Shown here piece by piece: positions 29,149 to 37,105 of a stretch of DNA of 64,000 nt. The position numbers were made by a program, and so were the translations under genes. The stretch covers positions 186,001-250,000 of the forward strand of contig NZ_BAOS01000028.1 in the NCBI RefSeq assembly GCF_002443295.1, read 5' to 3'. Within the stretch, counting starts at the first letter, position 1. Every line of letters starts with the position of its first letter. This DNA comes from Candidatus Scalindua japonica (lineage in GTDB: Bacteria > Planctomycetota > Brocadiia > Brocadiales > Scalinduaceae). Under the pieces are notes generated by a model. The model was not told the DNA's origin. It did not search any database and saw nothing but the letters and a program-made list of their open reading frames with translations.

Positions 29149-29829
29149 ATGGAGACAGTTTACGCGACCTTTGAAGATGCAGAGAAAGTTCTTCTCAAAG
29201 AAGATGAGGATACTCTTCGAATTATTTTTACCCGCCATGGCAGGACACATTTGAATGCCGATAGAATATTTCAGCCATGGACACCGGAGGGCGATCAATT
29301 AAGCCCTGAAGGCGTGACTTCAGCTAGAAATTTAGGAAAAAAGCTTAATAACATTTCGATAAAAAAAATTTATTCGAGTGACTGGCATAGAGTAATACAT
29401 ACGGCTCAATTAATTAATGAAGAACGGAATCAGCCATTGCATGAAATACTGATCTCAAGAGGCCTGAGGGATTTTAATTTCGGGGAATTATGTGGTTTGT
29501 CCGTGACAGAAGCGGACCGTCTATTCCCTGAACTGACTGAGTTGAGGGCGAAAAGCCTTTATAAGTTTAAGGCTCCCGGAGGTGATATTTTTTTCGATTT
29601 TTACAACGGAAAAAAGAAAGAGTTAATAAGAATTCTCAGTGAAAACAGTAAGGGTAACATCCTGGTAGTTTCACACGCTTATGTTACAAAATGTCTGATT
29701 ATGGCCGCACTTGATCTTACTCTGGAAGAGTATGCCAATAAAATAAATATTATGAATACTTCCCTCTCGATAGTTGAACTTAAGGGGAGAAGAATTCCCG
29801 GCAGATTGCTGGTGTTAAACTATAAATAG
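29149..29829 (+). CDS. Histidine phosphatase family protein (phosphoglycerate mutase-like)
   Basis: This 226-residue protein carries the catalytic FTRHGRT (H30) and a second histidine in VVSHAYVTK near residue 180, with SDWHRVIHTAQLI and GLRDFNFGELCG in between. This is the layout of branch 1 histidine phosphatases (alpha-ribazole phosphatase, PhoE, SixA relatives). An N-terminal extension of about 20 residues precedes the domain. Substrate unknown. It follows the DUF1264 gene by 25 bases and may be co-transcribed. Confidence 0.88.
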   Translation: METVYATFEDAEKVLLKEDEDTLRIIFTRHGRTHLNADRIFQPWTPEGDQLSPEGVTSARNLGKKLNNISIKKIYSSDWHRVIHTAQLINEERNQPLHEILISRGLRDFNFGELCGLSVTEADRLFPELTELRAKSLYKFKAPGGDIFFDFYNGKKKELIRILSENSKGNILVVSHAYVTKCLIMAALDLTLEEYANKINIMNTSLSIVELKGRRIPGRLLVLNYK

Positions 29830-29915
29830 ATGGAAGGTTAATAATTGAGCGATAAAGGGCTTTAAGGATTTAGAGGTTTGCGGATGATCAATTAACATTG
29901 AGCGGAGGAACACTT

Positions 29916-30815
29916 TTGATTGTAAGTGCAAGTAGAAGAACAGACATTCCTGCCTATTATGCTCAGTGGTTTATTAATCGAATACGTTCCGGCTTTTGTA
30001 CCGTTCCAAATCCTTTTAACAGAAAACAGTGCTCCCGTGTCTCTCTCCGCCCCGAAGATGTTACAATCATTGTCTTCTGGACAAGAAATCCGCAACCCTT
30101 GATCCGATATCTAGAAGAACTGAATCAACTTGGCTACCGGTACTATTTTCAATACACGGTTATGAATAATCCGCGACTCATTGACACCACGACACCATCT
30201 CTATCGTCTTCACTGAAAGTATTTAAAAAGCTGTCTGGCCTTATCGGGTCTGAAAAGGTTATCTGGCGTTATGACCCTGTTATAATAAGCAATAGTACAG
30301 ATATCGATTTTCATATTGAAACATATAAACGGATTGCAGAAACCCTGAGAAATTATACTAAACGGTCTGTAATCAGCCTGCTGGATTTTTACCCTAAACT
30401 GACAAAACGGTTAAAGTTGTTGAAAGATAATGGCGTGAAAATAGTTGATTGCAATAAAACAAGTGATAAGCGATTTGATAAGTTTATGTATACATTAGCT
30501 GGCATTGCAGAACAGAATAAGATGGAGGTTGTCAGTTGTGCTGAAGATCCGGATTTAAAAAGATATAATATACAGCCCGGTAAGTGTATAGATAACAATT
30601 ACATAGAAAAAGTGTTCGGGATAAATGTCACTCACAAGAAAGATCCGTCTCAAAGAAAGTCATGTGGGTGCGTAGTAAGTAGAGACATTGGTGTGTACAA
30701 TACCTGTTTGTCCGGCTGCCAATACTGTTATGCTACCAGTAGTTTTGAGAAAGCGAAGGCTCTGCACAAAAGCCATACTCCGGATTCCGCATCTATGGTA
30801 GATTACGGTGATTAA
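29916..30815 (+). CDS. DUF1848 family protein with C-terminal cysteine cluster
   Basis: This 299-residue protein begins MIVSASRRTDIPAYYAQWF; the TTG at 29916 is preferred over the upstream TTG at 29898 because GGAGGA lies between them at 29904-29909. IVFWTRNPQPLI and YYFQYTVMN are family landmarks. The C-terminus contains SCGCVVSRDIGVYNTC and GCQYCYATSS, a CxxC-rich iron-sulfur-like site reminiscent of radical SAM clusters but at the wrong end. It is probably an Fe-S protein of unknown reaction. Confidence 0.8.
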   Translation: MIVSASRRTDIPAYYAQWFINRIRSGFCTVPNPFNRKQCSRVSLRPEDVTIIVFWTRNPQPLIRYLEELNQLGYRYYFQYTVMNNPRLIDTTTPSLSSSLKVFKKLSGLIGSEKVIWRYDPVIISNSTDIDFHIETYKRIAETLRNYTKRSVISLLDFYPKLTKRLKLLKDNGVKIVDCNKTSDKRFDKFMYTLAGIAEQNKMEVVSCAEDPDLKRYNIQPGKCIDNNYIEKVFGINVTHKKDPSQRKSCGCVVSRDIGVYNTCLSGCQYCYATSSFEKAKALHKSHTPDSASMVDYGD

Positions 30816-30827
30816 CATAACCGTCTG

Positions 30828-31331
30828 TTACAGCCATGGCCATGCTTTAATCAGGATAGTATACCCAGCCGCTCCAGTTACAATGGCATTAACAATGGTC
30901 CAGTAACCAGTAGCCTTTGTTATTTTTATACGCAGGCTTAGCAGGAGAAAGAACATGAACCACAGGCTTGCCCACATCAACCAGAGTACGAGCATGCCCT
31001 TATCCGGTAAAGTGGTGAATGCGGTTGGCACCGCTACCACAGTAACCAGCAGGCAATACCATCCTAATCCATCATCCTCCAGACTCCATATTGAGTTGAT
31101 ACCTACCCATAAGTAGGTGAATCCGAACAGAAGAGACTGCATTGCATGAAAATATGGTGTAATCCCTTCTCCATGGAGCAGTACGGTCCTTATCGCACTG
31201 GTAACAATGAGTGTGCCGGTAAATAGATTCATGGGGATAACATGGATAGCCTTAAGTTTTCCAAGTGTTTTCAGACCATTCATAAACAATACAAAACCGA
31301 CATATACCAGTGCAGCGCCTAACATTCCCAT
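30828..31331 (-). CDS. AmiS/UreI family urea or short-chain amide channel
   Basis: A 167-residue integral membrane protein with about six helices and the family landmark LLFGFTYLWVGIN near residue 90. UreI of Helicobacter is a proton-gated urea channel; AmiS serves amidase operons. No urease or amidase gene is in the window, so the substrate is uncertain. Urea or amide uptake would fit an organism living on ammonium (inference). Convergent with the DUF1848 gene. Confidence 0.82.
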   Translation of the reverse strand: MGMLGAALVYVGFVLFMNGLKTLGKLKAIHVIPMNLFTGTLIVTSAIRTVLLHGEGITPYFHAMQSLLFGFTYLWVGINSIWSLEDDGLGWYCLLVTVVAVPTAFTTLPDKGMLVLWLMWASLWFMFFLLLSLRIKITKATGYWTIVNAIVTGAAGYTILIKAWPWL

Positions 31332-31547
31332 AAAAACACCTCAACCAATTTATTAAAACATTTCGAAAATAAAAACACACACATTTGTTTCTGTATGGTA
31401 AAAATAATGAAAAGGAGATGATTACATATACAATTGGATATCAAAAGATAGATCAATTGAAAAAAACGGAATGGAATTATAGATAAAAAATATACAAAAG
31501 GCAAGTAACAACGGAGCGGCACAGGATAATACGGGTGAGTGGCGATG

Positions 31548-31739
31548 CTATTCCTTCTTCCCGTCTCTTACACTCTTTGCTTTCAGGTATTCCCTCAAAA
31601 CTCCAATACCAAAGACAACAATGCAGATACCGATCGTTACAAAGCCGAGCCATTTGCCAAACTTCTTGAGTTTTATCTGTAAAGGCGACAGCTTCTCTTC
31701 CGCCTCCTGTACCATATCAGCGATTCTACCTATTTCCAT
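31548..31739 (-). pseudogene. Fragment of a P-type Ca2+-ATPase-like cation pump
   Basis: A 63-residue ORF whose sequence (GRIADMVQEAEEKLSPLQIKL, then FGKWLGFVTIGICIVVFGIGVLR) strongly resembles the segment of Ca2+-type P-type ATPases between the actuator domain and transmembrane helix 3. The phosphorylation motif DKTGT and all other domains are absent, and I see no continuation on either side. It is probably a decayed remnant, though a short membrane peptide may still be made. Confidence 0.6.
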
Positions 31740-31777
31740 GTTCTGATATGAGAATTAGTAATGTTATAATATACATA

Positions 31778-31806
31778 TTGACAGAAATATATTGTCTTTG
31801 TAACTT
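31778..31806 (+). promoter_or_regulatory. Candidate promoter for metK
   Basis: TTGACA (31778-31783), 17 bases, then TAACTT (31801-31806), 77 bases before the metK ATG. I looked for a SAM riboswitch in the leader and saw no GC-rich multi-stem structure. Confidence 0.4.
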
Positions 31807-31883
31807 AAGATTTAGGAATATTCAATGTTGATACTATTTCTTTATAGGTAAAAAGTAATTTCAATCAATTTGAGACTTATAAA

Positions 31884-33041
31884 ATGGCAAAGATCGAGTT
31901 TTTTACTTCAGAAAGCGTGACAGAAGGCCACCCTGATAAAATTTGTGACCAGATAAGCGATGCAATACTGGACGCGTTATTGAAGCAGGATAAGAATGCG
32001 AGGTGTGCCGCAGAATGTCTGACAACAACAGGGCTCGTAATAGTTGCAGGAGAGATTTCGACAACGGGTTATGTTGAAATCCAGGATATTGTGAGAAGTA
32101 CTCTCAGGGAAATTGGTTATACTAACCCTGAATTCGGAATTGATTGTGATGATGCCGGTGTAATGGTGAGTGTTCATGGCCAGAGTCCGGATATTGCACA
32201 AGGAGTAAATGAAGGTATCGGAAGGGAACAAGGCGCCGGTGACCAGGGTCTGATGTACGGATTTGCCACTAATGAAACTGATGAACTGATGCCATTGCCC
32301 ATAATGATGGCACATAAGCTGGCAATGCGACTTGCTTATGCCAGGAAAGGGGGGATTCTAAAAGACCTTGGTCCTGATGGAAAGACCCAGGTCTCCGTGG
32401 AATACCATGATGGAAAGCCTGTCAGACTAAGCGCTGTTGTTATAGCCCAGCAGCATATTGACGGGACTTCGGAAGAAGAGTTAAGGAATGGCATTGCCGA
32501 GCATGTAATCAGGCCCGTTTGCGGTAACTTTCTGGATGATAAGACAAAGATCTACATCAATGCTACAGGAAAGTTTGTAATTGGCGGACCTGAAGGCGAT
32601 ACCGGTTTGACTGGCAGAAAGATAATCGTAGACACTTACGGCGGTCTGGGAAGGCATGGCGGTGGAGCTCTCTCCGGCAAAGATCCGAGCAAGGTTGACA
32701 GATCAGGGACATATGCTGCAAGGTGGATTGCAAAGAACATTGTTGCTGCCGGACTGGCTGATAAGTGTGAAGTGCAGGTAAGCTATGCAATTGGAATTCC
32801 TGAACCTACATCTATAAATGTTGATACATCAGGTACAAACAAGATACCGGAAGTGAAGATTGTAGAGCTTGTCAAAAAACACTTTAACCTTAATCCCGGG
32901 GAAATCATCAAAAGGCTTGACCTGTTGAAGCCTATCTATAAAAAAACTGCAGCTTACGGTCACTTCGGAAGAAACGATCCGGATTTTACATGGGAAAAGA
33001 CGGATATTGCAGATACTCTCAGGAAGGAATCCGGATTGTAG
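31884..33041 (+). CDS. metK: S-adenosylmethionine synthetase
   Basis: Makes S-adenosylmethionine from methionine and ATP. At 385 residues it is full length. Landmarks are [19 protein letters not shown], the [15 protein letters not shown] loop and [21 protein letters not shown] with the phosphate-binding glycine-rich loop. Monocistronic by context; the following 460 bases hold no strong gene. SAM demand includes the radical SAM and methyltransferase proteins elsewhere in the window. Confidence 0.97.
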   Translation: MAKIEFFTSESVTEGHPDKICDQISDAILDALLKQDKNARCAAECLTTTGLVIVAGEISTTGYVEIQDIVRSTLREIGYTNPEFGIDCDDAGVMVSVHGQSPDIAQGVNEGIGREQGAGDQGLMYGFATNETDELMPLPIMMAHKLAMRLAYARKGGILKDLGPDGKTQVSVEYHDGKPVRLSAVVIAQQHIDGTSEEELRNGIAEHVIRPVCGNFLDDKTKIYINATGKFVIGGPEGDTGLTGRKIIVDTYGGLGRHGGGALSGKDPSKVDRSGTYAARWIAKNIVAAGLADKCEVQVSYAIGIPEPTSINVDTSGTNKIPEVKIVELVKKHFNLNPGEIIKRLDLLKPIYKKTAAYGHFGRNDPDFTWEKTDIADTLRKESGL

Positions 33042-33505
33042 AAAGAAGTTAATAGTGCCTTAAATAAGAGGGCACAGTTTGAACAATTTAGGCCTTTAAA
33101 TCATCTCTATCCACGTCAGCTGCTTTTAACTTTTTTCTTCCTTGTCTCTTCAATTAATTTTACTTGAAAATTATTGTAATTATAATCCTCCGCCCTCTCT
33201 ATGAAACATCAAGAATTTTTTCTCATGTTATATTATTTTTCTCACTTGTTTCATAATGCTACAATTTTTTTGCTGCCTGGATAAACTGGTAGATAATTAT
33301 GATTTTTGCCTATATCTCGCATAAGTAGCTATGTTAAAAAGAGATACATGGTGGCATCGTACAGGCTTACCACTCCCGGATTGACATTTCAAGGCTATGG
33401 TACACCAATTGCTATAATAGCCCAACCAAGGTTAGATACTTTTTCTGTTTGGAACCTCTATTTTATGGAAATTTGAATCGTCTTTACATTTTGTATAGTA
33501 TAACT
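33042..33505. other. Intergenic region after metK
   Basis: AT-rich. A short stem GTGCC...GGCAC near 33056-33076 could end metK transcription. TTGACA at 33381 and TATAAT at 33413 are present but 26 bases apart, too far for one promoter. No gene seen. Confidence 0.4.
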
Positions 33506-34027
33506 ATGTCAGAAAAAATATTACAGCATCGAAATTACCAGCAGGATGGTTTGTTCGCGGAAGAAAACCATTCAGCAGCTTCAGGAAAGGCATCAACAGG
33601 CATATCAAGAAAAAATTGGGAAATGTCTTACCGGAAATGGAAGCTGCTTGTAATCCTGGCAAGGTTGCGCATTAGATTCCATACAAAGAGAGGTTTTTCT
33701 TTTTTAAACGTCATTGGTAAATGTGGATATTGTATAGAGTTTAAATCAAATTGCTTTAATTGTAATCTCTACAAACAAAGTCTCTGTTGTTCAATTAACA
33801 ATCTGACAAAAGAGAAAAGAGAGAAGACCGTGCTGTGGAAATACCTGAACGTTATGCAGAAAAGTGTTAAAAACTATAATATAAAAATTGACTGGCAGAA
33901 AGATGTATTAGCTTACGCAATCGGAATGAGAGACGCGATAAAAAAAGACAAACCGAAAAGACGGATCAATCATAGTTCACTATTCTACAAATCTTCTTTC
34001 CGAAAGCTGTTTAATCCAATATTATAA
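33506..34027 (+). CDS. Hypothetical protein with a four-to-five cysteine cluster
   Basis: I do not recognise this protein (173 residues from the ATG at 33506; the frame is open to a TTG at 33449, and neither has a clear ribosome site). In the middle it carries GKCGYCIEFKSNCFNCNLY, then LCCS, a CxxC...CxxC arrangement suited to zinc. The rest is basic and tyrosine/lysine-rich. The cysteine spacing gives some support for a real gene. Isolated in an accessory region. Confidence 0.45.
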   Translation: MSEKILQHRNYQQDGLFAEENHSAASGKASTGISRKNWEMSYRKWKLLVILARLRIRFHTKRGFSFLNVIGKCGYCIEFKSNCFNCNLYKQSLCCSINNLTKEKREKTVLWKYLNVMQKSVKNYNIKIDWQKDVLAYAIGMRDAIKKDKPKRRINHSSLFYKSSFRKLFNPIL

Positions 34028-34188
34028 GTACAGATATTCATGAGTTCATATAAGGAATGAATTGTTTCTTGCTTTTTGGAGTGCGGTAACTGCATCTCTG
34101 TTTATCGGGTGTCACTGCTATAAATACTCATGAAGCCGGCCTGTCATTAGTCGGGCAGGGATGATGCACTGCATATTTCACTCACTTT

Positions 34189-34524
34189 TTAACTCTTTTT
34201 CTTCCTGGTCCCTTTAAGGGCAAATGCCTTTACGTCACCCGCGTTTAATTCTTCGTCCTCCACGAAGAACTCATCCTGAAACATCCACCATCTTTGATTA
34301 ACATCTGCTGCTTCCATAACTTGTATCGGGTCACTGCTCTGCAGTTCCAGTAACTTATTATATTTTGCCTTTGACAGAGGGGGCTTACTGTATTTTTTTT
34401 CGGAAGTGAATTGGTATTTCAGGGAAACAATACCGACCTCAAGAAATTCAGCTTTTTTATCTCTTTTTAACATATGGGTAAACTCCGGACTTTCTGACAG
34501 ATTAATTAAGACACAATCATGCAA
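34189..34524 (-). CDS. Conserved hypothetical protein, 111 residues
   Basis: A small soluble protein with a tryptophan-rich segment (NQRWWMFQDEFFVEDEELNAGDVKA) and a basic C-terminal tail (KGTRKKKS). The 'RWWMF.D.F..EDE.L...DVKAL' pattern recurs in small bacterial proteins I remember only as hypothetical. No catalytic motif is visible. The first residues (MHDCVLINLS) may be upstream of the true start, since the ribosome site is weak. Confidence 0.55.
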   Translation of the reverse strand: MHDCVLINLSESPEFTHMLKRDKKAEFLEVGIVSLKYQFTSEKKYSKPPLSKAKYNKLLELQSSDPIQVMEAADVNQRWWMFQDEFFVEDEELNAGDVKAFALKGTRKKKS

Positions 34525-34922
34525 AACAGACTGAAGAGGAACATACCATTTTTACCTCAATATTTCTAGTTGTAAATTTGATGTGAGCTGTCGTAGAGAA
34601 AAAACAGGTCCACCGTAGGGAAGCCAGGAGGTCTGAGAAGAAAAAATGTAGTCACTAAGGCAGGAACACAAATTTCCTGCCCGAAAGGCAGGTCAGGCGG
34701 GCACGAATTAACACTAAAAGAGAAAAGGGAAAATTAACCACGAAAAAACGGATCAATACTGTAGTCAATGAAAAAATAACATTCTCGCAAAGCTTGGCAG
34801 TGAACAGTTCTTTCGCCTTCCTGTCCCATGGGTGCGCGGATCTCCCTTTTTGTCTATTTGCCTTTGAACTTTGGAATTAAAAAGAAATTCCCTTTTCTTA
34901 ATAACTTCGGTATTTATTTATA
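34525..34922. other. Intergenic region with repeats
   Basis: About 400 bases without a gene. It holds the GC-rich palindrome with its CACGAATT-type flank (34671-34717) and general AT-rich sequence. Confidence 0.45.
34671..34717. repeat. GC-rich palindrome within a CACGAATT-type repeat
   Basis: CCTGCCCGAAAGGCAGGTC, then AGGCGGGCACGAATTAACAC. Nearly identical to copies at 43711-43772, 44395-44487 and 45250-45342 and, inverted, at 36084-36140. Confidence 0.7.
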
Positions 34923-35729
34923 CTATAGTCGCTTATTGTCACACCAGTCCGGGCATTCACCAGAGTTGTTCTGTGTCCGGTATTGATTGCTTCTGCACCA
35001 CAAAATCAGGTTATAACGCTCACCACTGGTAATATCGTTCGCTCCATGCCGGTGTAGACCTCTATGTAAAAGGGCTCGGCCGATTTTATGCTCAATTTCG
35101 ACTTGTTCCTGTGTTAATGCGGATGACGAATATAATATTTGCTGACACATACGGCACAGCAATCCGTTAAAATAGATTGTGCCATTGGTAAATTCTCTGC
35201 CCAGACACACATTGAAGGTGACATCACTATCGTCGGAATGAAAGCCGAGAGACTCATCTTTCCCCATTTTATATTCCACAACAAATCCGTGATGCTCGTC
35301 GAGTGAGCCTCCTCCGGTATCATTGAACAACAGTGTTGATAACGGAGAGATGTATTCAGTCATAAGTCGGTTAAGAAAAGAGTCAAAACCAAAATCATCA
35401 AGAACGGCTCCGTAGTTATTCATACTGTTTGGTCTGTTAATGGTAACCTGCTGTTTTTTGCACCAGGCTTCAAACCACATAATTTCCTCTATTAATTGAC
35501 TGCAGAATTCCGCTTTCAGGACATCGAATGAATAGATACCCGGATACTCTTCATGTAATATCTGCTGGAGTGCCTCCCGTGTATTAAGCTCTATCGCCTG
35601 TAAAAATGATGGAACGAAGATATCTGTGTTTAAAGTATAGAGATGGGTATACAGGGGGGTATAGTTGAGCTTTACAAAGCTGCGGTACTCTTGTTGCATC
35701 TCACAATATGCATCAAACTCTTTCGTCAT
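34923..35729 (-). CDS. 2-oxoglutarate/Fe(II)-dependent oxygenase family protein
   Basis: This 268-residue protein has the facial-triad pattern of prolyl-4-hydroxylase-like oxygenases. The H-x-D pair is in SLGFHSDDSD, and the distal histidine is in LLHRGLHRHGANDI, with the 2-oxoglutarate-binding arginine in GERYNLILW. The N-terminal half is helical and unassigned. Family members hydroxylate amino acid side chains or small molecules; the substrate is unknown. It is flanked on both sides by repeat-rich non-coding DNA. Confidence 0.78.
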   Translation of the reverse strand: MTKEFDAYCEMQQEYRSFVKLNYTPLYTHLYTLNTDIFVPSFLQAIELNTREALQQILHEEYPGIYSFDVLKAEFCSQLIEEIMWFEAWCKKQQVTINRPNSMNNYGAVLDDFGFDSFLNRLMTEYISPLSTLLFNDTGGGSLDEHHGFVVEYKMGKDESLGFHSDDSDVTFNVCLGREFTNGTIYFNGLLCRMCQQILYSSSALTQEQVEIEHKIGRALLHRGLHRHGANDITSGERYNLILWCRSNQYRTQNNSGECPDWCDNKRL

Positions 35730-36377
35730 TTTAATTCCTTAATCCTTCACACGAAGGATGCAAAAAACTTAATTCGCTAAGGAATGCAGGAACTAAGGGA
35801 AAAAATACATGATAAAACATTGGGTTTTAAACCCTTCCTATAACTCTTGCTTTCCTGAGATTTATCATTTGTTGCGTTGTCATTTTGTTATTCAATCCAT
35901 CTGGTTTTTAGCAGTGTATATCTTTGCTCTATTAAAGCAGGAATTGAATCGTTTGTCAGTAGTCAATCTTTAATTTAATTTCCATTTGTGCTTGAACAGA
36001 AATGGTTAAAGTGAAATAAAGTTATGGTGGCCAAGGAATTAATATTGAGCTTTGAGATCACGATTTAACAGTTATTGCAGCTTTTCTTCGTGTCAATTCG
36101 TGCCCGCCTGACCTGTCTTTCGGGCAGGAAATTCGTGTCTTCCTGCCTTAGTGGCTCAATTTTTTTGTCTTCCGCGTTTTTTCCTATAATATTGCTTTTT
36201 CTTTTCTTTGCGCTCATAGTGCCTTAGCGTGAACTTTATTTGTCTTTTTTGTGGCCATTATTGTTTTTTGTGTTAATTCGTGTCTAAAAAAATCTCTCTC
36301 TTTACCGATAATTAAATTAACAGGATCATAGAGAAATTCAGAAGAGATTAAAGAAAACGGGAAGCACTGAGGGTATA
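35730..36377. other. Long intergenic region with CACGAATT-type repeats
   Basis: About 650 bases. From about 36080 to 36290 it contains several copies of the motif TTCGTGTCAATTCGTG / GTGTTAATTCGTG and an inserted GC-rich palindrome (36102-36127). No gene seen. Confidence 0.55.
36084..36140. repeat. CACGAATT-type repeat carrying a nested GC-rich palindrome (inverted copy)
   Basis: Read on the minus strand: CACGAATT, then the palindrome CCTGCCCGAAAGACAGGTC/AGGCGGG, then CACGAATTGACACGAA. The 8-base CACGAATT on both sides suggests the palindrome was inserted into a tandem CACGAATT repeat. Confidence 0.65.
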
Positions 36378-36614
36378 ATGGCTTATACGAAAAGTAGAAA
36401 TAAATTCAGGCTGATAACTTCGAGTCTTATCATTTATACAATATCTGTTTTTCTTGGTACTGCTGCACTGATTTTATTCCGTAGCTCATGGGATACAACA
36501 TTGGGGAACCTCATTATATTTATGAGTCCGTATCTTATCTATATTGCCGTAAATTATGGTTATCGCCACAGGAAAAGAAAGCTGAATAATCATTTGTCAA
36601 CGGATGAACGCTGA
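36378..36614 (+). CDS. Small two-helix membrane protein
   Basis: This 78-residue protein has hydrophobic helices at about 12-32 and 43-62, and a basic tail (YRHRKRKLNNH). The hydrophobic and charged distribution is convincing for a small inner-membrane protein, but I do not recognise a family. The ATG is preceded by GAGGG. No operon partners. Confidence 0.45.
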   Translation: MAYTKSRNKFRLITSSLIIYTISVFLGTAALILFRSSWDTTLGNLIIFMSPYLIYIAVNYGYRHRKRKLNNHLSTDER

Positions 36615-36767
36615 AAGACCTGCCCGACTACCGGACTGTGTTATAATAGTAAAAGCGTCCGATTTGTCATCCTGAACTAACTTGTTTCAGGATCTAATGT
36701 TTACAACGATTTTGATAATAGAAATTCTTCGGCTAAAGCCTCAGAATGAAATTGTGACACAGTCTGA

Positions 36768-36803
36768 TTGTCGGGCTGGTTATCGGGTTGGTTGTCGGGC
36801 TGG
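36768..36803. repeat. 12-base tandem repeat, three units
   Basis: TTGTCGGGCTGG, TTATCGGGTTGG, TTGTCGGGCTGG. Units 1 and 3 are identical and unit 2 differs at two positions. Confidence 0.85.
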
Positions 36804-36884
36804 CCGGGCAAGAAGAACGGATAGAAAAAATACGAAAATTAAAATTGCTAAAAATAAAACAAAAGATAATCATAGTCGCTGTAG

Positions 36885-36901
36885 GGTGGGCACTGCCCAC
36901 C
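36885..36901. repeat. GGTGGGC-ACT-GCCCACC hairpin repeat
   Basis: Perfect 7-base arms preceded by TGTAG. A relative of the GTAGGGTG termini of the MITE-like element that follows at 36931. Confidence 0.7.
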
Positions 36902-36930
36902 AAAAACATTCTACATCCGGAAACAAAAAT

Positions 36931-37041
36931 TGTAGGGTGCGTTTTACGCACCAGAAATATGACAGCATAATCAAGTATTTGTTTATATATAACACCATTG
37001 CCGTATCCAACGTTGTTAGCGGTGCATGGAATGCACCCTAC
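36931..37041. repeat. MITE-like element with GTAGGGTGC terminal inverted repeats
   Basis: The left end (from 36932) is GTAGGGTGCGTTTTACGCACC and the right end is GGTGCATGGAATGCACCCTAC. Each end is itself a hairpin, and the ends are inverted relative to one another (GTAGGGTGC / GCACCCTAC). About 110 bases, no ORF. This type is widespread in bacteria. Confidence 0.65.
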
Positions 37042-37105
37042 TTGTCTGGATTTATCAATATTAAAGACCTGACCCTCTTTCCTTATCACTGATCGAGGTT
37101 TGCCA

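Larger units (their letters stand above)
36615..37105. other. Intergenic region composed largely of repeats
   Basis: Holds degenerate CATCCTGA/CTTCGGC-type repeat text (36665-36750), a 12-base tandem repeat (36768-36803), a hairpin (36885-36901) and a MITE-like element (36931-37041). ORFs across it (both strands) are repeat artefacts rich in Cys/Arg/Thr. Confidence 0.6.

Noticed and set aside
31319-31522. 67-codon hydrophobic minus-strand ORF overlapping the AmiS/UreI start
   Set aside because: Phe/Cys/Ile-rich from AT-rich DNA and overlapping a real gene; no ribosome site.
31740-31883. Possible SAM riboswitch before metK
   Set aside because: The leader is too short and AT-rich, and lacks the paired helices of known SAM riboswitches.
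33381-33418. TTGACA and TATAAT before the cysteine-cluster gene
   Set aside because: The spacing is 26 bases, too long for a sigma-70 promoter, so I did not list it as a promoter.
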